DNA of 64,000 bases from Ochotona curzoniae (lineage: Eukaryota; Chordata; Mammalia; Lagomorpha; Ochotonidae): the NCBI RefSeq assembly GCF_017591425.1, contig NW_024466599.1:26822001-26886000 (forward strand), given 5' to 3'. How positions within the stretch are numbered: the first letter of the stretch is position 1; each line of letters opens with the position of its first letter. Positions 11,501 through 23,655 of this stretch are shown here, one piece after another. The notes under the pieces are model-generated. The model did no database searches, was not told the DNA's origin, and was given only the letters and a program-made list of their open reading frames with translations. Made by a program: the position numbers and the translations under genes.

Positions 11501-12984
11501 ATAGCCTCATTGCTGCTTGGGGTGGTCAGTCCCAGCCTTTGATTTTGTCTGTTCCCGTGAATGTGTGATAGCATTTATTTCACAGTGGCTTAATTTGTGC
11601 TTCCCTGACTAATGATAATGAGCATCTTTTCATGTGCTCATGAGGTATTTCCTTCCTTGGTTCATTTTTCTGACTAGCTTGGTGACACCAAATTTAATAA
11701 TCCTACAACCGAAGGTATCCGTTGTCCATTAGTAAATTTTTCCTTTTTCTTTCTTGGTTTACCGCTGGCAGCATACCAGTGGACAGTAGCTCTCTTTTCC
11801 CCCCTCAATATGAAGGTAAGAACAATAAGAACAGACATGCAAAACTCCCCTTTGTGGGAAGCTAAAAATAAATTGAGCCATGGTATTAGAATAGTGATGA
11901 AAAAGGGAGACATATCTCACATTCTTCTCTGGCTTTGCTATTCTCGTGGGAACAGTCATTTCCTGCACTCTCAAACTTTTCAACTCCATAGCTTCCTGAG
12001 GTTCCTTCTGCAACCTCCCACTCATGCGAAGCATGCAAAATGAACTGTAGTTATCCTAGGAATGACTATGGACCACAATAGCACATTGCTTTGAGTTTTT
12101 GTACTGAATGTGCTAATTTTAAGAGAACATGCCTTGGATCAGTAAAAATTCACAGACAGCCAGATATAAAAAGAATTTTTTGGTTGAGATGTGTATCCCT
12201 CTGGCTATCTACTCCCATTTAATACCTATAAAGAATATGGATGCTTCTTCACTTTTCAGAATCCTGTACTTGGTGGTCTCTGGCGTGGTCCCAACAGGAC
12301 ATCACCACTGAGCTGCAGTGAGGCAGTGAGGTCGTTGTGAGGTCCAGTTCCTCCCACCCTCTGACTTGTCTGTCCATAGCTGTGTCATCACCCACCCTGG
12401 CTCTGCCAAAAAGAAAAAACACATCTTTCAGCCAGGACACCCTACTCCTGTGATCCAGAGAGGCTATATCTATGCCAGACTGTTCCATTCTTCACCCCTA
12501 CCTCCCACGTACTGTGGTGCCTTGCAGGATGGGGAGAGAGGTGCAAGAGGGCTGGAGGAGTCCAATTGTTGCAGCTTTGCTAAAACCATCTGGAATAGAG
12601 GAAGACACTAAGAGGGCTATAAAAGTCAAATCATCCTAGAAGAAAAAAGTCTTTCCAAAGATTTATTCACAACCGATGTTCTGATAAGATGGCCAGCATG
12701 GTCACAGCGATGACCCTAAAGCCTCCAAGGACCTGGAAAGTGTCTGCTCCATGATCATGAAAGATTAACTTGTTTATGATAAAGTTGGGTATTTCTATGT
12801 AGGTCATTTTATCATAATTTTCTCAGTCTATGATTTCCAAGATTTTTTTTCATTGAACACTTGAATCTCTTTTAAAATTTGTATCCCCTAATATGTTTAT
12901 ATTATTATTTATTTATATACATATTTAGTACCCTACTAAAATGTTCTCAATAAAATATACACAATTGCCAATCATTTTGAGCCA

Positions 12985-13760
12985 TAAGATGACCTGGTGA
13001 GAGCTACACTGGGGGCAAGCTGGGCTGAGTCAGGCTGTAGCACTTGTTGCCGAATGTCAAGACTGAGGGCAGCTCATCTCAGACTGAACTGCAAGTCCCC
13101 ATTGGCATGTGCAAATTTCAGGGCTGGGAACAGGCCTAGTAGGTGAAACTCCTGGACTCCCCTGATGGGCTGCTGCTTCCACAAGTAAGCATGAAAGCTG
13201 GGCCTGGGGGAAGGCCAGGCTGGCCTAGGCTGTCATACCTGCTGATATGCAAGAAAGCCAGAATGAGCGCAAGTCAGATGGACTAAACCACAGCACCAGC
13301 TGGCAAGTGCCAGGACTGGGTATGAGTCGTGTAAAGCTTAACTGTAGTATCCCCTGGAAGGTACAAGATCTGGGTCTGGGAAGATGCCTGGCAGGGGAAT
13401 TGTGGGCACAACTCTGCTAGGCTATACGTACTGCTGGTGAACACAAGAACCAAAGTTAGGGGTGATGCTGGAAGGCACAAAAACCAGGGTTGGGTGGGCT
13501 TGGTGGGGATTATTGGGGAGTCACCCCAACTAGGCTGTGGCACCCAATTGGGTGCATGAGGACTGGGTCTGTGGTGGGCTGACTGGGCAGGACCACAGCA
13601 CCCACTGGTTTGCATGAGTTATGGGGTTGGGGTGGAACTGACCAGGTAGCTACATCCACTGGTATGTGCATTGACTGGTATAGGTGAGAGACCAAACCTG
13701 ACTCTGCACTGGTTGGCACTCCAGGCAAGATGTCTTGGTGGAATCCCCAACTAAACCACT
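12985..13760 (+). repeat. Degenerate minisatellite array (VNTR), + copy
   Basis: GC-rich array of roughly 55-80-bp degenerate units. Each unit has a core like 'cagcacccactggtttgcat', then a G-rich 'ctgggtctg...tggg' and 'ggctg(g)gc'. The phase is easiest to see at 13270-13700. It shares 'tggtggggattattg' and the following 'actaggctg' with the - strand array at 14900-16129. Non-repetitive sequence that may belong to it runs to about 14040. Family unknown to me. Confidence 0.6.
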
Positions 13761-14134
13761 AGACTGAAACCATAGCCACATGGAAAATCACAATATGTGT
13801 GGTCCAACTTTGGAGTGCATGTATTAGGAGTGGGCCTCTTAAGTTGCTATTCTGTGAGTTGCCAACATCTCCAGATGACACAGGGAACATGACAGGCAGA
13901 AGAGGGTGTCAAGTGCCTAATCAGAGGATGGAAAGAACTGGCTGGCCAATTCCAGTGGCTCAGGTTTGCCGCATGCTCCTGGACCTGTGATGCACTAAAG
14001 TGGACTTGATCTGCCTATAAACCTTAGAAAGATTTTCTCAAATCTGGAACAATCTGATAAAAGATAAGACATATATATATAAGAGAATACTGCACTCAGA
14101 ATCTGATTAAAAGAGACCTGACACTTTTTATTAT

Positions 14135-14250
14135 ATGAACTTCAACTTGGGGTCTCTGAGTCTCAGTATACTCATCTGTAATTGGGATAGCAACCCCTAC
14201 CATGCAGGACTTTGGTTGGGAAAATTTAATAAATGCACACAAAACAATTG
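14135..14250 (+). repeat. MIR fragment
   Basis: Matches the MIR core: 'tctgagtctcagtatactca', 'tctgtaattgggatagc', then 'aaatttaataaatgc'. Confidence 0.65.
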
Positions 14251-14504
14251 GTCCAAGAGAGAATGTAGAAATGGTGATCTCATCCACCTTCTTGTAGCCC
14301 TTGACCCTTATCGCCCTGATCAACTATGTAAAAATCATAAAAAATTAAAATAATTAATAAAATATAAAACAATTGATCCATGGAAGCAGAAAATCAACTT
14401 CTTTCCCTGAGGGACAGACCTTTCCAGCTAATTATCTCCTCCCCAGACTTTTCCATGTTGCTTTTCTTCTCTTATCCCCACATTGCCACCACAGTTGCCC
14501 ACAC

Positions 14505-14590
14505 ACCAGATGCTGGATTGCAAGTTGCCTGAGGCTAAGTCACACCCAGCATCACAGAGCCAGCTGGGAGTCACATCCAGTTGGTCCAGA
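14505..14590 (-). repeat. MIR fragment
   Basis: Antisense MIR: 'gcctgaggctaagtcaca' followed by 'cacagagccagctgggagtc'. Confidence 0.45.
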
Positions 14591-14607
14591 GTGAGATGGT
14601 AAGAAAA

Positions 14608-16129
14608 CAAATTTTTTTTTAACTTTTTCCATTTTTTTTATTATATTTTTGGCAATTTTTAAATAGTTCATTATGGTAAAAAGGTTCAAGGGCAACTGGA
14701 AAGTGGTTAAGACTGTTATTTCCACATTGTTTCCTTCATGTATCTGAGGTAAAGGGGAGAAGCCCCACCCAGTTTCCCACCCACCCCAGGTCCCTGATGT
14801 GGAGCATGCTCCGAGGGTCTTGCCCAAGTGGTTTTGATAGTTCACCAGTTATGAATTGCTGCCAGTCTCACCACTCCAAGCATGGTGAGGTCGTTGAAGA
14901 ATCCAACTGATTGACATAGTCCGTCTTAGAGTCTCCGCCTGCCCTGTTTTTCACTGCCAACAAATAGCTGAGGTGGTTGATTGACCTGTTCTGTCCTGTC
15001 TTTTCATGGTTAGGGTTCTAAGTCCAACAGTTCGATTGGGGAGATCCCAAAAGAAACTTTGTCTGAGGTGTTCCCAGACCAAATTCTTGTGTGTACTCGA
15101 AAGTACAGGGCCCAGCACAGTCCATTGCCCCAATCAGTTGGTGGTTGCAACTGCTGGGTTGGTTCTGTTTTCAGTCCCAACTTCCACTGGAATCAGTGGG
15201 TGTTGCAGTCCTGGTTCTGCCCAGCACATACTCGGCCCTCACATAAACCAGTGGGAGCTGCAGCCTAGTGGAAGCAACCCACAATAATCCCCACCAGGCC
15301 TGCCCCTTACCCTGGTTTGCCAGTATGTGCAGCAAACTAGTCCAGTCTGTGGCACATCCCATTCAACTCTCACACATGTCAATGGGCATTGAAGCCTAAT
15401 TCCATCTAACCAGCTCCACTATCCAGCCCACACAGATGTTGTTGGGTGCCTTTCTGTCTAGCCACCCCAGCCCTTATCCTGGTTTTCATGTCCTCTAGTG
15501 GGAGTGGTAACCCAAGAGGGAGAAGTCCACTATTTCCCTTCTAGACCACTCACACTCCAGGTTTATGCACTCTCCAGGTGGTTCTGCGGTTTAACTTGAC
15601 AGAATTAGCCCCCTAGTGCCAGCTTCTGCCAGCTGATGCTGCGACTAAACCCAACCAACCCTCACCCATTCTAATTTTGGTTTACACCAGTAGGAACAAT
15701 CAGCCCAGCCTGGCTTTTCCCTGATCTAGCCCACATGAGGTGCACAAGTCTTGGAGCATTGCCTAGTCTGGTCTGCACCCATCCCAGCTCACGTTCTCCA
15801 GTGGGAGTAGCTGTCCAGCAGGGGAGCACCCCCATATTCTTCCTGCCGGCTCTGCCCCCTCCCTTTCTGGCTCTCACGTGTGCTGGTTTGGGTGCTGCAG
15901 TCACATCCGATACAGGTATCCTCATCTTGGCATTCTGTAATGTGTACTGGTTTTTTATTGTGACCAAACCTGGTTCAACCCACACTGTTCTGGTGCTCCG
16001 ATTCTCCAGTTGATAATGTGGACTGATTCAGCCTGGTCTGCCCCCGAGCCATGCCAAATGTATGCCAGTGGGATACTTTCCATGGCCTGTTCTGGGCTGT
16101 TTCCTTTCATGCTTAGAAAGGAAAAAATT
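14608..16129 (-). mobile_element. Unidentified retroelement with VNTR and poly(A) tail
   Basis: Read on the - strand this is ~1.5 kb. It has a degenerate array of ~55-90-bp units (about 16080 down to 15170), then a unique 3' domain (15170-14650), then AATATAATAAAAAAAATGG and an A-tract (14625-14611). The 8-mer TAAGAAAA stands at 14600-14607 and 16130-16137 and may be a target duplication, though its flanks differ. No coding potential. It could be a lagomorph non-autonomous, SVA-like composite or a 5' region of a lagomorph L1; I cannot decide. Confidence 0.5.
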
Positions 16130-17218
16130 TAAGAAAAGGTAAAAATGCACTGCTCTCGGGCAGTTCTGTGAGCAGGAAAAATACTCTGGTGTCTGGTATT
16201 TGCCTACTTGTCTTAACAAACCTGCCCCCTACATGGGGCTCCGCGTCCTTACCTACCTACTACCTACACTCATCACTGTTCTCATTTCCCCTTCCCTTTC
16301 TTTCTTTCATTCCTTCCCATTTTATCCAGCAGACATCTAAAGCCTGGTGGCAGAGGACCTTGGGAACTTCCCACTGCAGGCCTTCTTCTTTACACAAAGA
16401 GTCCTTGGAGGTGGCAGGTGGCAAGGAGGGACACGGCTGCTTGCAAAGCATTCTTTGCACAGCACATTGCCCTGTCTTCCCTTGAGGGTATTTTTGGACT
16501 TCCCTAGCAATCAAAGAAACTGAGTTCCATGTTACTGGTTCAGTTGTCTCCACACAAGGGAAAAGTGCCAAGAGAGAAACTGATACCCTGTGTTGAGTAA
16601 GCTGTTTCTGGGAAATTCAGCACTGACTCCTGCACAGTTCAGGGCTGGTTACCACTGTCTGCAGCCTGCTCCCCTGCAGCCATCTGAGCCTTCAGCAAAA
16701 GCCTCAGCCTTTGGAAGCATGATTTGTATTTTTTCCTTTCCTGGACTATACTACAAACAGAACCTGTACACATGTTCACTCTTTGTATCCCACAACATCT
16801 ACAATAAGATCTGCCACACAGCAGGCAACTGGGAAAAGTCTTTTGGAAATAAAATGAGGATTCAATTGATAATATTAGGTGCTTCTCACGAGCCCACTCG
16901 GGTGGGACCAACAGGTTACCATGGATAGGCTGAGCAGGTTTCCCTGGCATGGAATGGGCAGAAACCCCTGAGTTTCTAAAGTTCACTCTTGAGGCCCACT
17001 GTGTCATGTCTTGGTGGCCTCCATGCCATTCCTGCCCTCTGGGAAATGGCTGCCCCTTCCTTCTAGCCCTGGAAGGGATAGGGCAGCAGTTCCTGTTCAA
17101 GTGTTTTCTCAAGCAGCCAAACCAGTCTCCTTGTGCCCAGTTCTTATTTGAGTTTTGTTCAAGACTATAAAACCAAGATATTTTTGAAAACTGTGAAAAG
17201 CCAGACGATACTAAGGAC

Positions 17219-17221
<3 letters not shown>

Positions 17222-17268
<47 letters not shown>
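17222..17268. repeat. (GT)n microsatellite
   Basis: About 23 uninterrupted GT units followed by 'acacacatatacatatg'. Any reading frame through it is an artefact. Confidence 0.99.
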
Positions 17269-17269
<1 letters not shown>

Positions 17270-17334
17270 ACACATATACATATGCTATATGATTATTATT
17301 GTAAGATTTTCCTGTATGATTTTAGCTATTTGGA

Positions 17335-17425
17335 CTTGTCCTCACTTTAAAAATGAGAAAACTATGACTCATGGAAGCTAAGCAACTTGCCTGTGGTCAC
17401 ACAGTTCGTGAGTCAATGAGCAGAC
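17335..17425 (-). repeat. MIR fragment
   Basis: Antisense MIR core: 'aaaatgagaaaactatgact', 'gctaagcaacttgcctg', 'gtcacacagttcgtgagt'. Confidence 0.75.
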
Positions 17426-17999
17426 TTCTAACAGCCCTCGCGGGCTCCAAGGTCTCCAGGCTTGCCATGCAATTTTCTTCTTTCTTCCCCAGAAGGTCTC
17501 TACTCTGTGCTTTCCTAAGGGGCAGTATTCCTTCTGTAAACCCATGCTCCCCTGAAAAAAAATCTTTATGTCTCTATTGTATCATTTTTGCTTTGCTGGG
17601 AACATTCACCCACACCTGTATCTTGCCATCTTTTTGCCTTTTAACTCCCATCCTTACCTAGAAGGCTCCTTTGTCCAATTGGAGGACAATTGGTTGGTGA
17701 ACACAGGAGGGATAATCTCTCTTATTTCCTTTGCAGGAAACCATCCAGTGTCTGAGGTGAAAATATGGAGGCAGACAGGCATGGATGGGAGTCAGAAAGG
17801 ACAGCAAGAAAGGGCACTTGGCTGGCCCTGCCTTCCCCTGGGCTTAGTGTCCCTGACTTCACCATCTGCCCTAGGATGTCAAGTATCACCCCACTGTCAT
17901 GAGAGTTAAGTGGGACAGTGAACGTGAAGACGGCAGTGCAGTGTCTGACCCTCTACCTGCCCCTCGAACCACATTTTCACATGTCTGTTCTCTAATTTT

Positions 18000-18255
18000 T
18001 TTATGAAGTTACATAGTTTTGCAATTTATGTAGGGGTTGCATGATGCATTTTGGGTTAATTTTAATGTAAAGTATCTCCAGATTTTGTGAAAAGTTATCC
18101 ATTGACTTGTTTTTATCTTCTTTGTCATAGATCAGTTGAGTGTACTTTGAAAGATTTTTTTTCTGGACTCCTTAGTGTTCTTCCATTGATCTATGTGTGT
18201 ATTGTTTGATCATTTTTATGCCATCTTCATAATTTTATAACTGTATGTCAGTCAG
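18000..18255 (-). mobile_element. Old L1 ORF2 end / 3' region, antisense
   Basis: 'ttttgggttaattttaatg', 'ttctggactccttagtgttc' and 'ccattgatctatgtgtgt' follow the order typical of antisense L1M elements. Degenerate. Confidence 0.65.
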
Positions 18256-18261
18256 TCTTTT

Positions 18262-18680
18262 GTATGGTCAGAATGTTATTGTCCCTTAAGAAATTCATTC
18301 TTGGAACCTGCCATGGTATGTCTTCAGTGTCACTCAGTGACCCATGTGTTAATACCTAGGCCCTAGGATGATACCATTAGAAAGTATTTTGAAGCAGGGC
18401 CATTAGAAGAAGATATTTTGAAGCAGGTCCTAGTGGGAGCTCTTTAGATTCTTCGGGGCATGCATGGAGGGTAGCTCCCAGGGCAGTGTTGATAGGGGAA
18501 GCCTGAGTCAGACCCAGCTGCTTCCTGCCTCACCATGTGAACATTCCTCCCTAGCCACCTCACTAGACTACTGAACCCATGGTACCACTTGGTCTATGAA
18601 CATACAAAGCAATGAACCAAAATAAATAAGTAGCTTCCTCTTCAGCATTTTGTTAGAGTGACAAAAAGCTGACTAATACA
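18262..18680 (+). mobile_element. MaLR-type LTR (MLT1/MST-like)
   Basis: Ancient LTR recognised from 'gaccatgtgttaatacc'-like 5' features, 'cctcaccatgtgaacatt', 'aaccaaaataaataagtagc' (poly(A) region) and the family-typical end 'agctgactaatacaa'. Contains an internal small duplication around 'accattagaa...ttttgaagcagg'. Confidence 0.5.
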
Positions 18681-19044
18681 AAACCTACTATCCGATGTGA
18701 TAGTATTAAGCATCAGGGAAGTAATGAAGTCACCGTGGCTACAACTTCGTACGTGAGCTTAGAGTTGCTTACAAGAAAGGCCTGTTGGAGCTGTCTTGAC
18801 TCCTCCAACATGTGGTGACACCACTAAAAGTTGCCCCTTATGAAGCAGAGTGAACCCTAACCAGATACCAAATCTATGGAAACTTAATCTTAAATTTTCC
18901 AGCTTCCAGAAGCACCAATTTTATGCCACTGTAAATGTTGTGTTTCCTGGTTCAGATTCCGATTGTTCATTGCAGATGTATAGGGAAACAATGGGCTTTT
19001 GCATAGTGACCTTGTTTTCTTCTATGATTTTATGTTAGTTACAG

Positions 19045-19245
19045 AAAATTTGGGTCAGTTTGGGGGAGCCTGTATCCATGTAGGAAACCTGGAGGAGGCT
19101 CCAGGCTCTTAGTCTCAGGTTGGCTCAGCTCCTGCCATTGTAGCCATTTGAGGAGTGAGCCAGCAGATGGAGGATCTTTCTCTATGTCTTTCCTCCTCTC
19201 TGTAAATCTAATCTGCCTTTCCAATAAAATGAATAAATATTTTAA
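19045..19245 (+). repeat. C-SINE, 5'-truncated
   Basis: Starts in the body ('tgtaggaaacctggaggagg'), then 'gaggagtgagccagcaga' and a 'ccaataaaatgaataaat' tail. It may interrupt the old L1-like sequence seen at 18000-18255 and 19320-19560. Confidence 0.8.
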
Positions 19246-19319
19246 AATATTGAAAGGAATTAAAGAATGCCTAAATAAATCAAAAGGCAGCCCATGTTCA
19301 TGAATAAAAGGATTCATAT

Positions 19320-19560
19320 ACCACGTAGTTTTATGCTTTCAGGTTCATCTATGCGGTGGTGTGTGCCAGCAGCTTTTGTCTTTTATTATTGAGTGATACT
19401 CTAGTGTATGGTATGCCACATTTTGTTGGTGGACAAATCACATTTGCTGTGATTTTTCATCAGTCCTTGTATATATGGATTATCAGCCAATATAAATGGT
19501 ACTGCTATGAGTGTTCACATAAAATCTTTGTGTGAACATATCTGTATGAACTTTTAGTAG
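19320..19560 (-). mobile_element. Old L1 3' fragment, antisense
   Basis: 'ggttcatctatgcgg', 'gatactctagtgtatgg', 'ccacattttgttggtgga' and 'ggtactgctatgagtg' follow the antisense L1M 3' end order. Confidence 0.55.
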
Positions 19561-21929
19561 TTATTTCTTTATTTGAAAGACAGAACATATGTTATTTACT
19601 CGAATATTTGCAACAATCAATAAATTTGGGACTCACTTAATCCCTAAATCAATAGCCATTTGAAGAGGTTAATTTGTACAATTTCTTTTATTTACTTATA
19701 TTGACAGAGATCTGAGTTCAAAGAACGTTTATAAGCCTGTTATTTGAACTTCTAGAAATGTTGCCGTTCACCCCGTCATGGGGACTTGCCTGCTACAGTC
19801 ATCTGCTTTCCATCCTCCCTGCTCTTTTTCTCTCTCCTTGTTTCAACCATTCTCACCAGTATACAGACTTACCTGATTCTTAGCTATTTTGAAAAAACAT
19901 CTCCTTGACAAATATCCCTTTCCATATATCTCCACATATAGCCACCATTTCTGATCTCTCCTTGTGTTCCTGAAAAAACAACAAACTAATTATCCCACTG
20001 TATTTTTCAGGTTTCAGACATTTTTTCAGACCCCTATCTGACTTGGATGCAATGTAGTTTTAATTGAGCAAAAAAGCTGACCTGGATACTCTACCGTGAT
20101 TCAATTTATGATGGAATTCTTCATCACCTTACTAAGAAGGCTAATGTTAAAGAAAACACTTCTATATGAACTTTCACCTACACTTTCTTCCTACAGGAGC
20201 AAAGAATTTTTTCACTACATGACTATGAGTAATTAATTTTGTTGTCTATTGAGTTGAGAGATAATAATGTTGTACTATTTAATTATTTTTGTTTGTTATT
20301 TCCTATAGGACTTATTAAAGGTTAAATGAGGCCTCACATCCTTCTTCCCCATTGCGTTTCTCTGGTCTGTTCCTAAGCATTTTTCTAGGCCCTGCTCACA
20401 GGGCACTCCCCTCTATGGAGTCTTCCTTCATCCTCATCTCTCCTCTGCATTGAGGGTGCAACTCCTCAAAGAGAAGACCAACAGCTCTGACCTAGGCAAT
20501 ATGTTTGTTTTCATAACAGTTTTATTATTTAACAATACCCAATAGTACTTAACAATGTTTAGAAGCATAAATTAGTTGCCTAACCTGTAATACCTTGGAT
20601 GATCTGAAAGTACATAAGACATGAAATTATATTATACTTGATTGCTTTGCTCTGAATAGTAAGAACATATCAGAATTTCCCCCCAAAACACATTTTAGAG
20701 TGTCACCTGTGATTAAATAATATGCAATTTGCTAAACTGACATTCCTATGGGATGCTAGTATTCCAGACAGTGGCAGTGGCTGGTGTCCCAGGCAGTGTC
20801 CCAACCAGCTGCACAACAACATGGGGCTCTGGAAGACTTTTCCTATAAAAGGACAGGCAGTGAATATCTCATTCTTGGCAGGCCATGTGGCCATCACTAT
20901 TCGTCTCTGCACAAAAGCAGTGCTAGGTACCAAGTAAACCAGTGAGAGTGACTGTATGTGTGCCAACATAGTTTCATTTAAGCTTAATAAAATTTAAATT
21001 TCACAAAATGTTCAGGTGTCAGGAAATATTTTACTTTGATGCCATTTCAAAATACAAAAATTCACAGTTCACAGGCTGTATAAAACCAGATAGTATACTG
21101 GATTTAACCCATGGGCCCTAGTTTTCTGGCCGCTGATGAACTCAGAGTGCAGCCGACTGGTGGCCTACTCTGAATAGTATCAGAGAAGCCACTGGGAAAA
21201 TGTGCAGGTGGGGATAGCAGCAGGAGAGGGTCCTACAAGTTCTTTAAAAAAAATGTAATTCTTTTCTTTGAAACTAATTATCCTTACCTGCTTTACTCTT
21301 TTGACCTGAGTTTATTTCTTATTGGGGCAATTGTTTCTCCAGCTTGGATAGAAATCAGATTAATTCAGGTTATCTCCCAAAGGCTTGGAGGAAAGAAACC
21401 TTATGCAGTTGCTCACCATTTTGCACAGCTCTTGAAGTCGAGCCTTCACATTTTTCCCTATAAGAAGGAAGAACATTAGCAGGAACCCCTCTTTGGGCTG
21501 CTAGTGCCAACCTTAGTGGGAAAAGATTGGAAAAGCAACCAACCAAATCCTTTACTTGGCTTTTCTCAGCTGTTCTTCATCAGGGACCATCACTGATGGA
21601 TAGACTCACAGATAGAGAGATAGGAAAGGGGGCCCTTTTCCAGCATCTGGAGGTGAGTCTCAGCGGACCTGAGAGAAGTCAAGCATTTGGCTCCTGTGAA
21701 GAATGCTGATGTCACATGCTTGTCTTTTTATTCAAGGTTTTCCTATACTGTTTTAACTGACCTAGGTAACAAGAATGTCATGCATCTTGGGGGCGGGAGG
21801 GGGGAAGTTTCAAGTGTTTTCTGTTGTCTTTCTTCAGTCTCCATTGGAAGTTTAACATCCATTCAATTAACCAGTCAAAACTGCCACTTTCCAAGGCTTC
21901 TCCCAGGCCAGTTGTGACAACTGACTCTT

Positions 21930-22175
21930 TTGTAGTTTATAAAAATCCTGAAACAGTTAGTCCTCAACTTTTCCCTTCTTCAGGTAACCTCTCGGTGCTT
22001 ACAGGAGTTTTCTCTTTCACTTTGCTTTCTCTATCTTTTTTCAAATAAACTACTTCTGCTTCACAAAGTCTTCCTTGTCCATACTCTTAGTTCTTCATGG
22101 CCATGAGACATGAAGCCAAGCAATCAGAACTTCAGACTCCTGCAACGTCAGGACCAAACGTCTTTGTTGTGAGGG
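21930..22175 (+). mobile_element. Possible old LTR R/U5 region
   Basis: 'tctttcactttgctttctct', 'caaataaactacttctgctt', 'gtccatactcttagttcttc' and 'gccatgagacatgaagcc' resemble the R/U5 of class I-type LTRs. Boundaries and TSD not found. Confidence 0.35.
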
Positions 22176-22916
22176 AGAAGCAGGAACAGAGTCCCAAACC
22201 AAGGTGATGGTAACTTTGAATCTCTTTATTTGGTGTTAACTTGTCCACCAAAGTAGTACTTTACATGAGATCACTCCTGTTGAGTATTCTGTGCTCTGAA
22301 CAGAGATAATGGGGCAATTTTCTGTTTCAGAACCAGCTGCTTTGAGCAATTTTCCTTGATATCCTAACCTGAAGTAGAAACTATAAATCCCTCCTTCCCT
22401 TGAGTTTCAGAAGCCATTTATCTGTACCAACCCTAAGGCTTTCAAATACATGTCTCTGTGTTAAATTTATCTTGAGGTCCACATGCTCACCAAGGCAGGG
22501 TGTCTGAAGTCTCCCTGAGCCACTTGTGTGGTTTTTTTTTTAATCATGTCTTCCTCAACACAGAGAGGAAGCACTGACTGAACAAGAGTGAAATATGCTA
22601 TACATCAACAAATTGATTAATCTCTAGTAGCACTGTCTGCTAAAACATTGTGAGGATAAAAGTTTTGCATCTGGCTACTGTAACTGAGGAGTCAAATTTT
22701 AAATTTTAGTCAATCTGTTTAAACAACTACATGGAGTGGTTATTGGACAGCACATGTGCATAGAGCAATGAACAGTAGATACAACTGATTTCTTTTAGTG
22801 AGTAACTTGTTTATTTGACCAGTAGCTATATTATCTGAATTTAAAATATAATGTGAGCCAGTAGTGAAATATTGTGTAGAAAAACCATCAGGGTGAACAT
22901 ATCTGTGACTTTATCC

Positions 22917-23245
22917 TTTTTTTAGATTTATTTATTTTGAAAATACTTATTTATTTGGAAGACAGAGTGCCAGGGTTGCAGAGAGACACAGAGAGAAAGA
23001 TTTCATACCTGCTGGTTCACTCCCCAGCTGGCCCAGGCTGAATCCCGGAGCTCAGAACTCCATCCAGGTCTCTCACATCAGTGGCAGAGACCAAAGTATG
23101 TTAGCCATCTTTCACTGCAATTGCAGGTGCATGAGCAGAGAATTGGGTTGGAAGTGAAACAGCTGGTACTCAGACCAGCACTCTATCCAATATGGGATGC
23201 CAACATTGGAAGTAGCAGCTTAACCAGCAGTCCCTGGTTAAGCTG
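22917..23245 (-). repeat. Old C-SINE
   Basis: Antisense tail 'agatttatttattttgaaa', purine-rich 'agagagacacagagagaaag', 'ggttcactccccagctggcc' and head remnant 'gcagcttaaccagcag'. Confidence 0.8.
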
Positions 23246-23589
23246 GTCCCTGGATATGCTACTTCTCAAGAAAGCTCAAGAAAACTCTGGGGAGTGGGCA
23301 TGGGAGTGAGAACAAATTTTTTGAAGCCATAAACACAATTAACTCAATTTGAATATTAAGGGAAATATCTTGCATGTGTTGATGAGAGAGCAAAGAAAAG
23401 TAAGGCCAGGGAAGGGGTGTGGAAAGAGCCAGTGCAGCAGCCAAGGATGAACTAAGTGGTCAGAAGAGACTTCAGGAAGGAGATGAAATCTGATGTCAAA
23501 GCAGCTGAGGTGAGGGGTGTAGGCAGAGAGGGTGAGAATGGTGCTGACTTTTACAGACCTTTGGAGACCAGACCTCCCAGGCATGTTCT

Positions 23590-23655
23590 TACACACACAC
23601 ATACACACACATACATACATACACATACACACAACACACACGCGCACGCACGCAA
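23590..23655. repeat. (CA)n-rich imperfect microsatellite
   Basis: Interrupted CA/TACA/CGCA repeats, moderately impure. Confidence 0.95.

Noticed and set aside
16639..17271. 210-codon - strand frame
   Set aside because: Its N-terminus is the translated (GT)n repeat (Thr-His run), and the rest has no domain or splice context.
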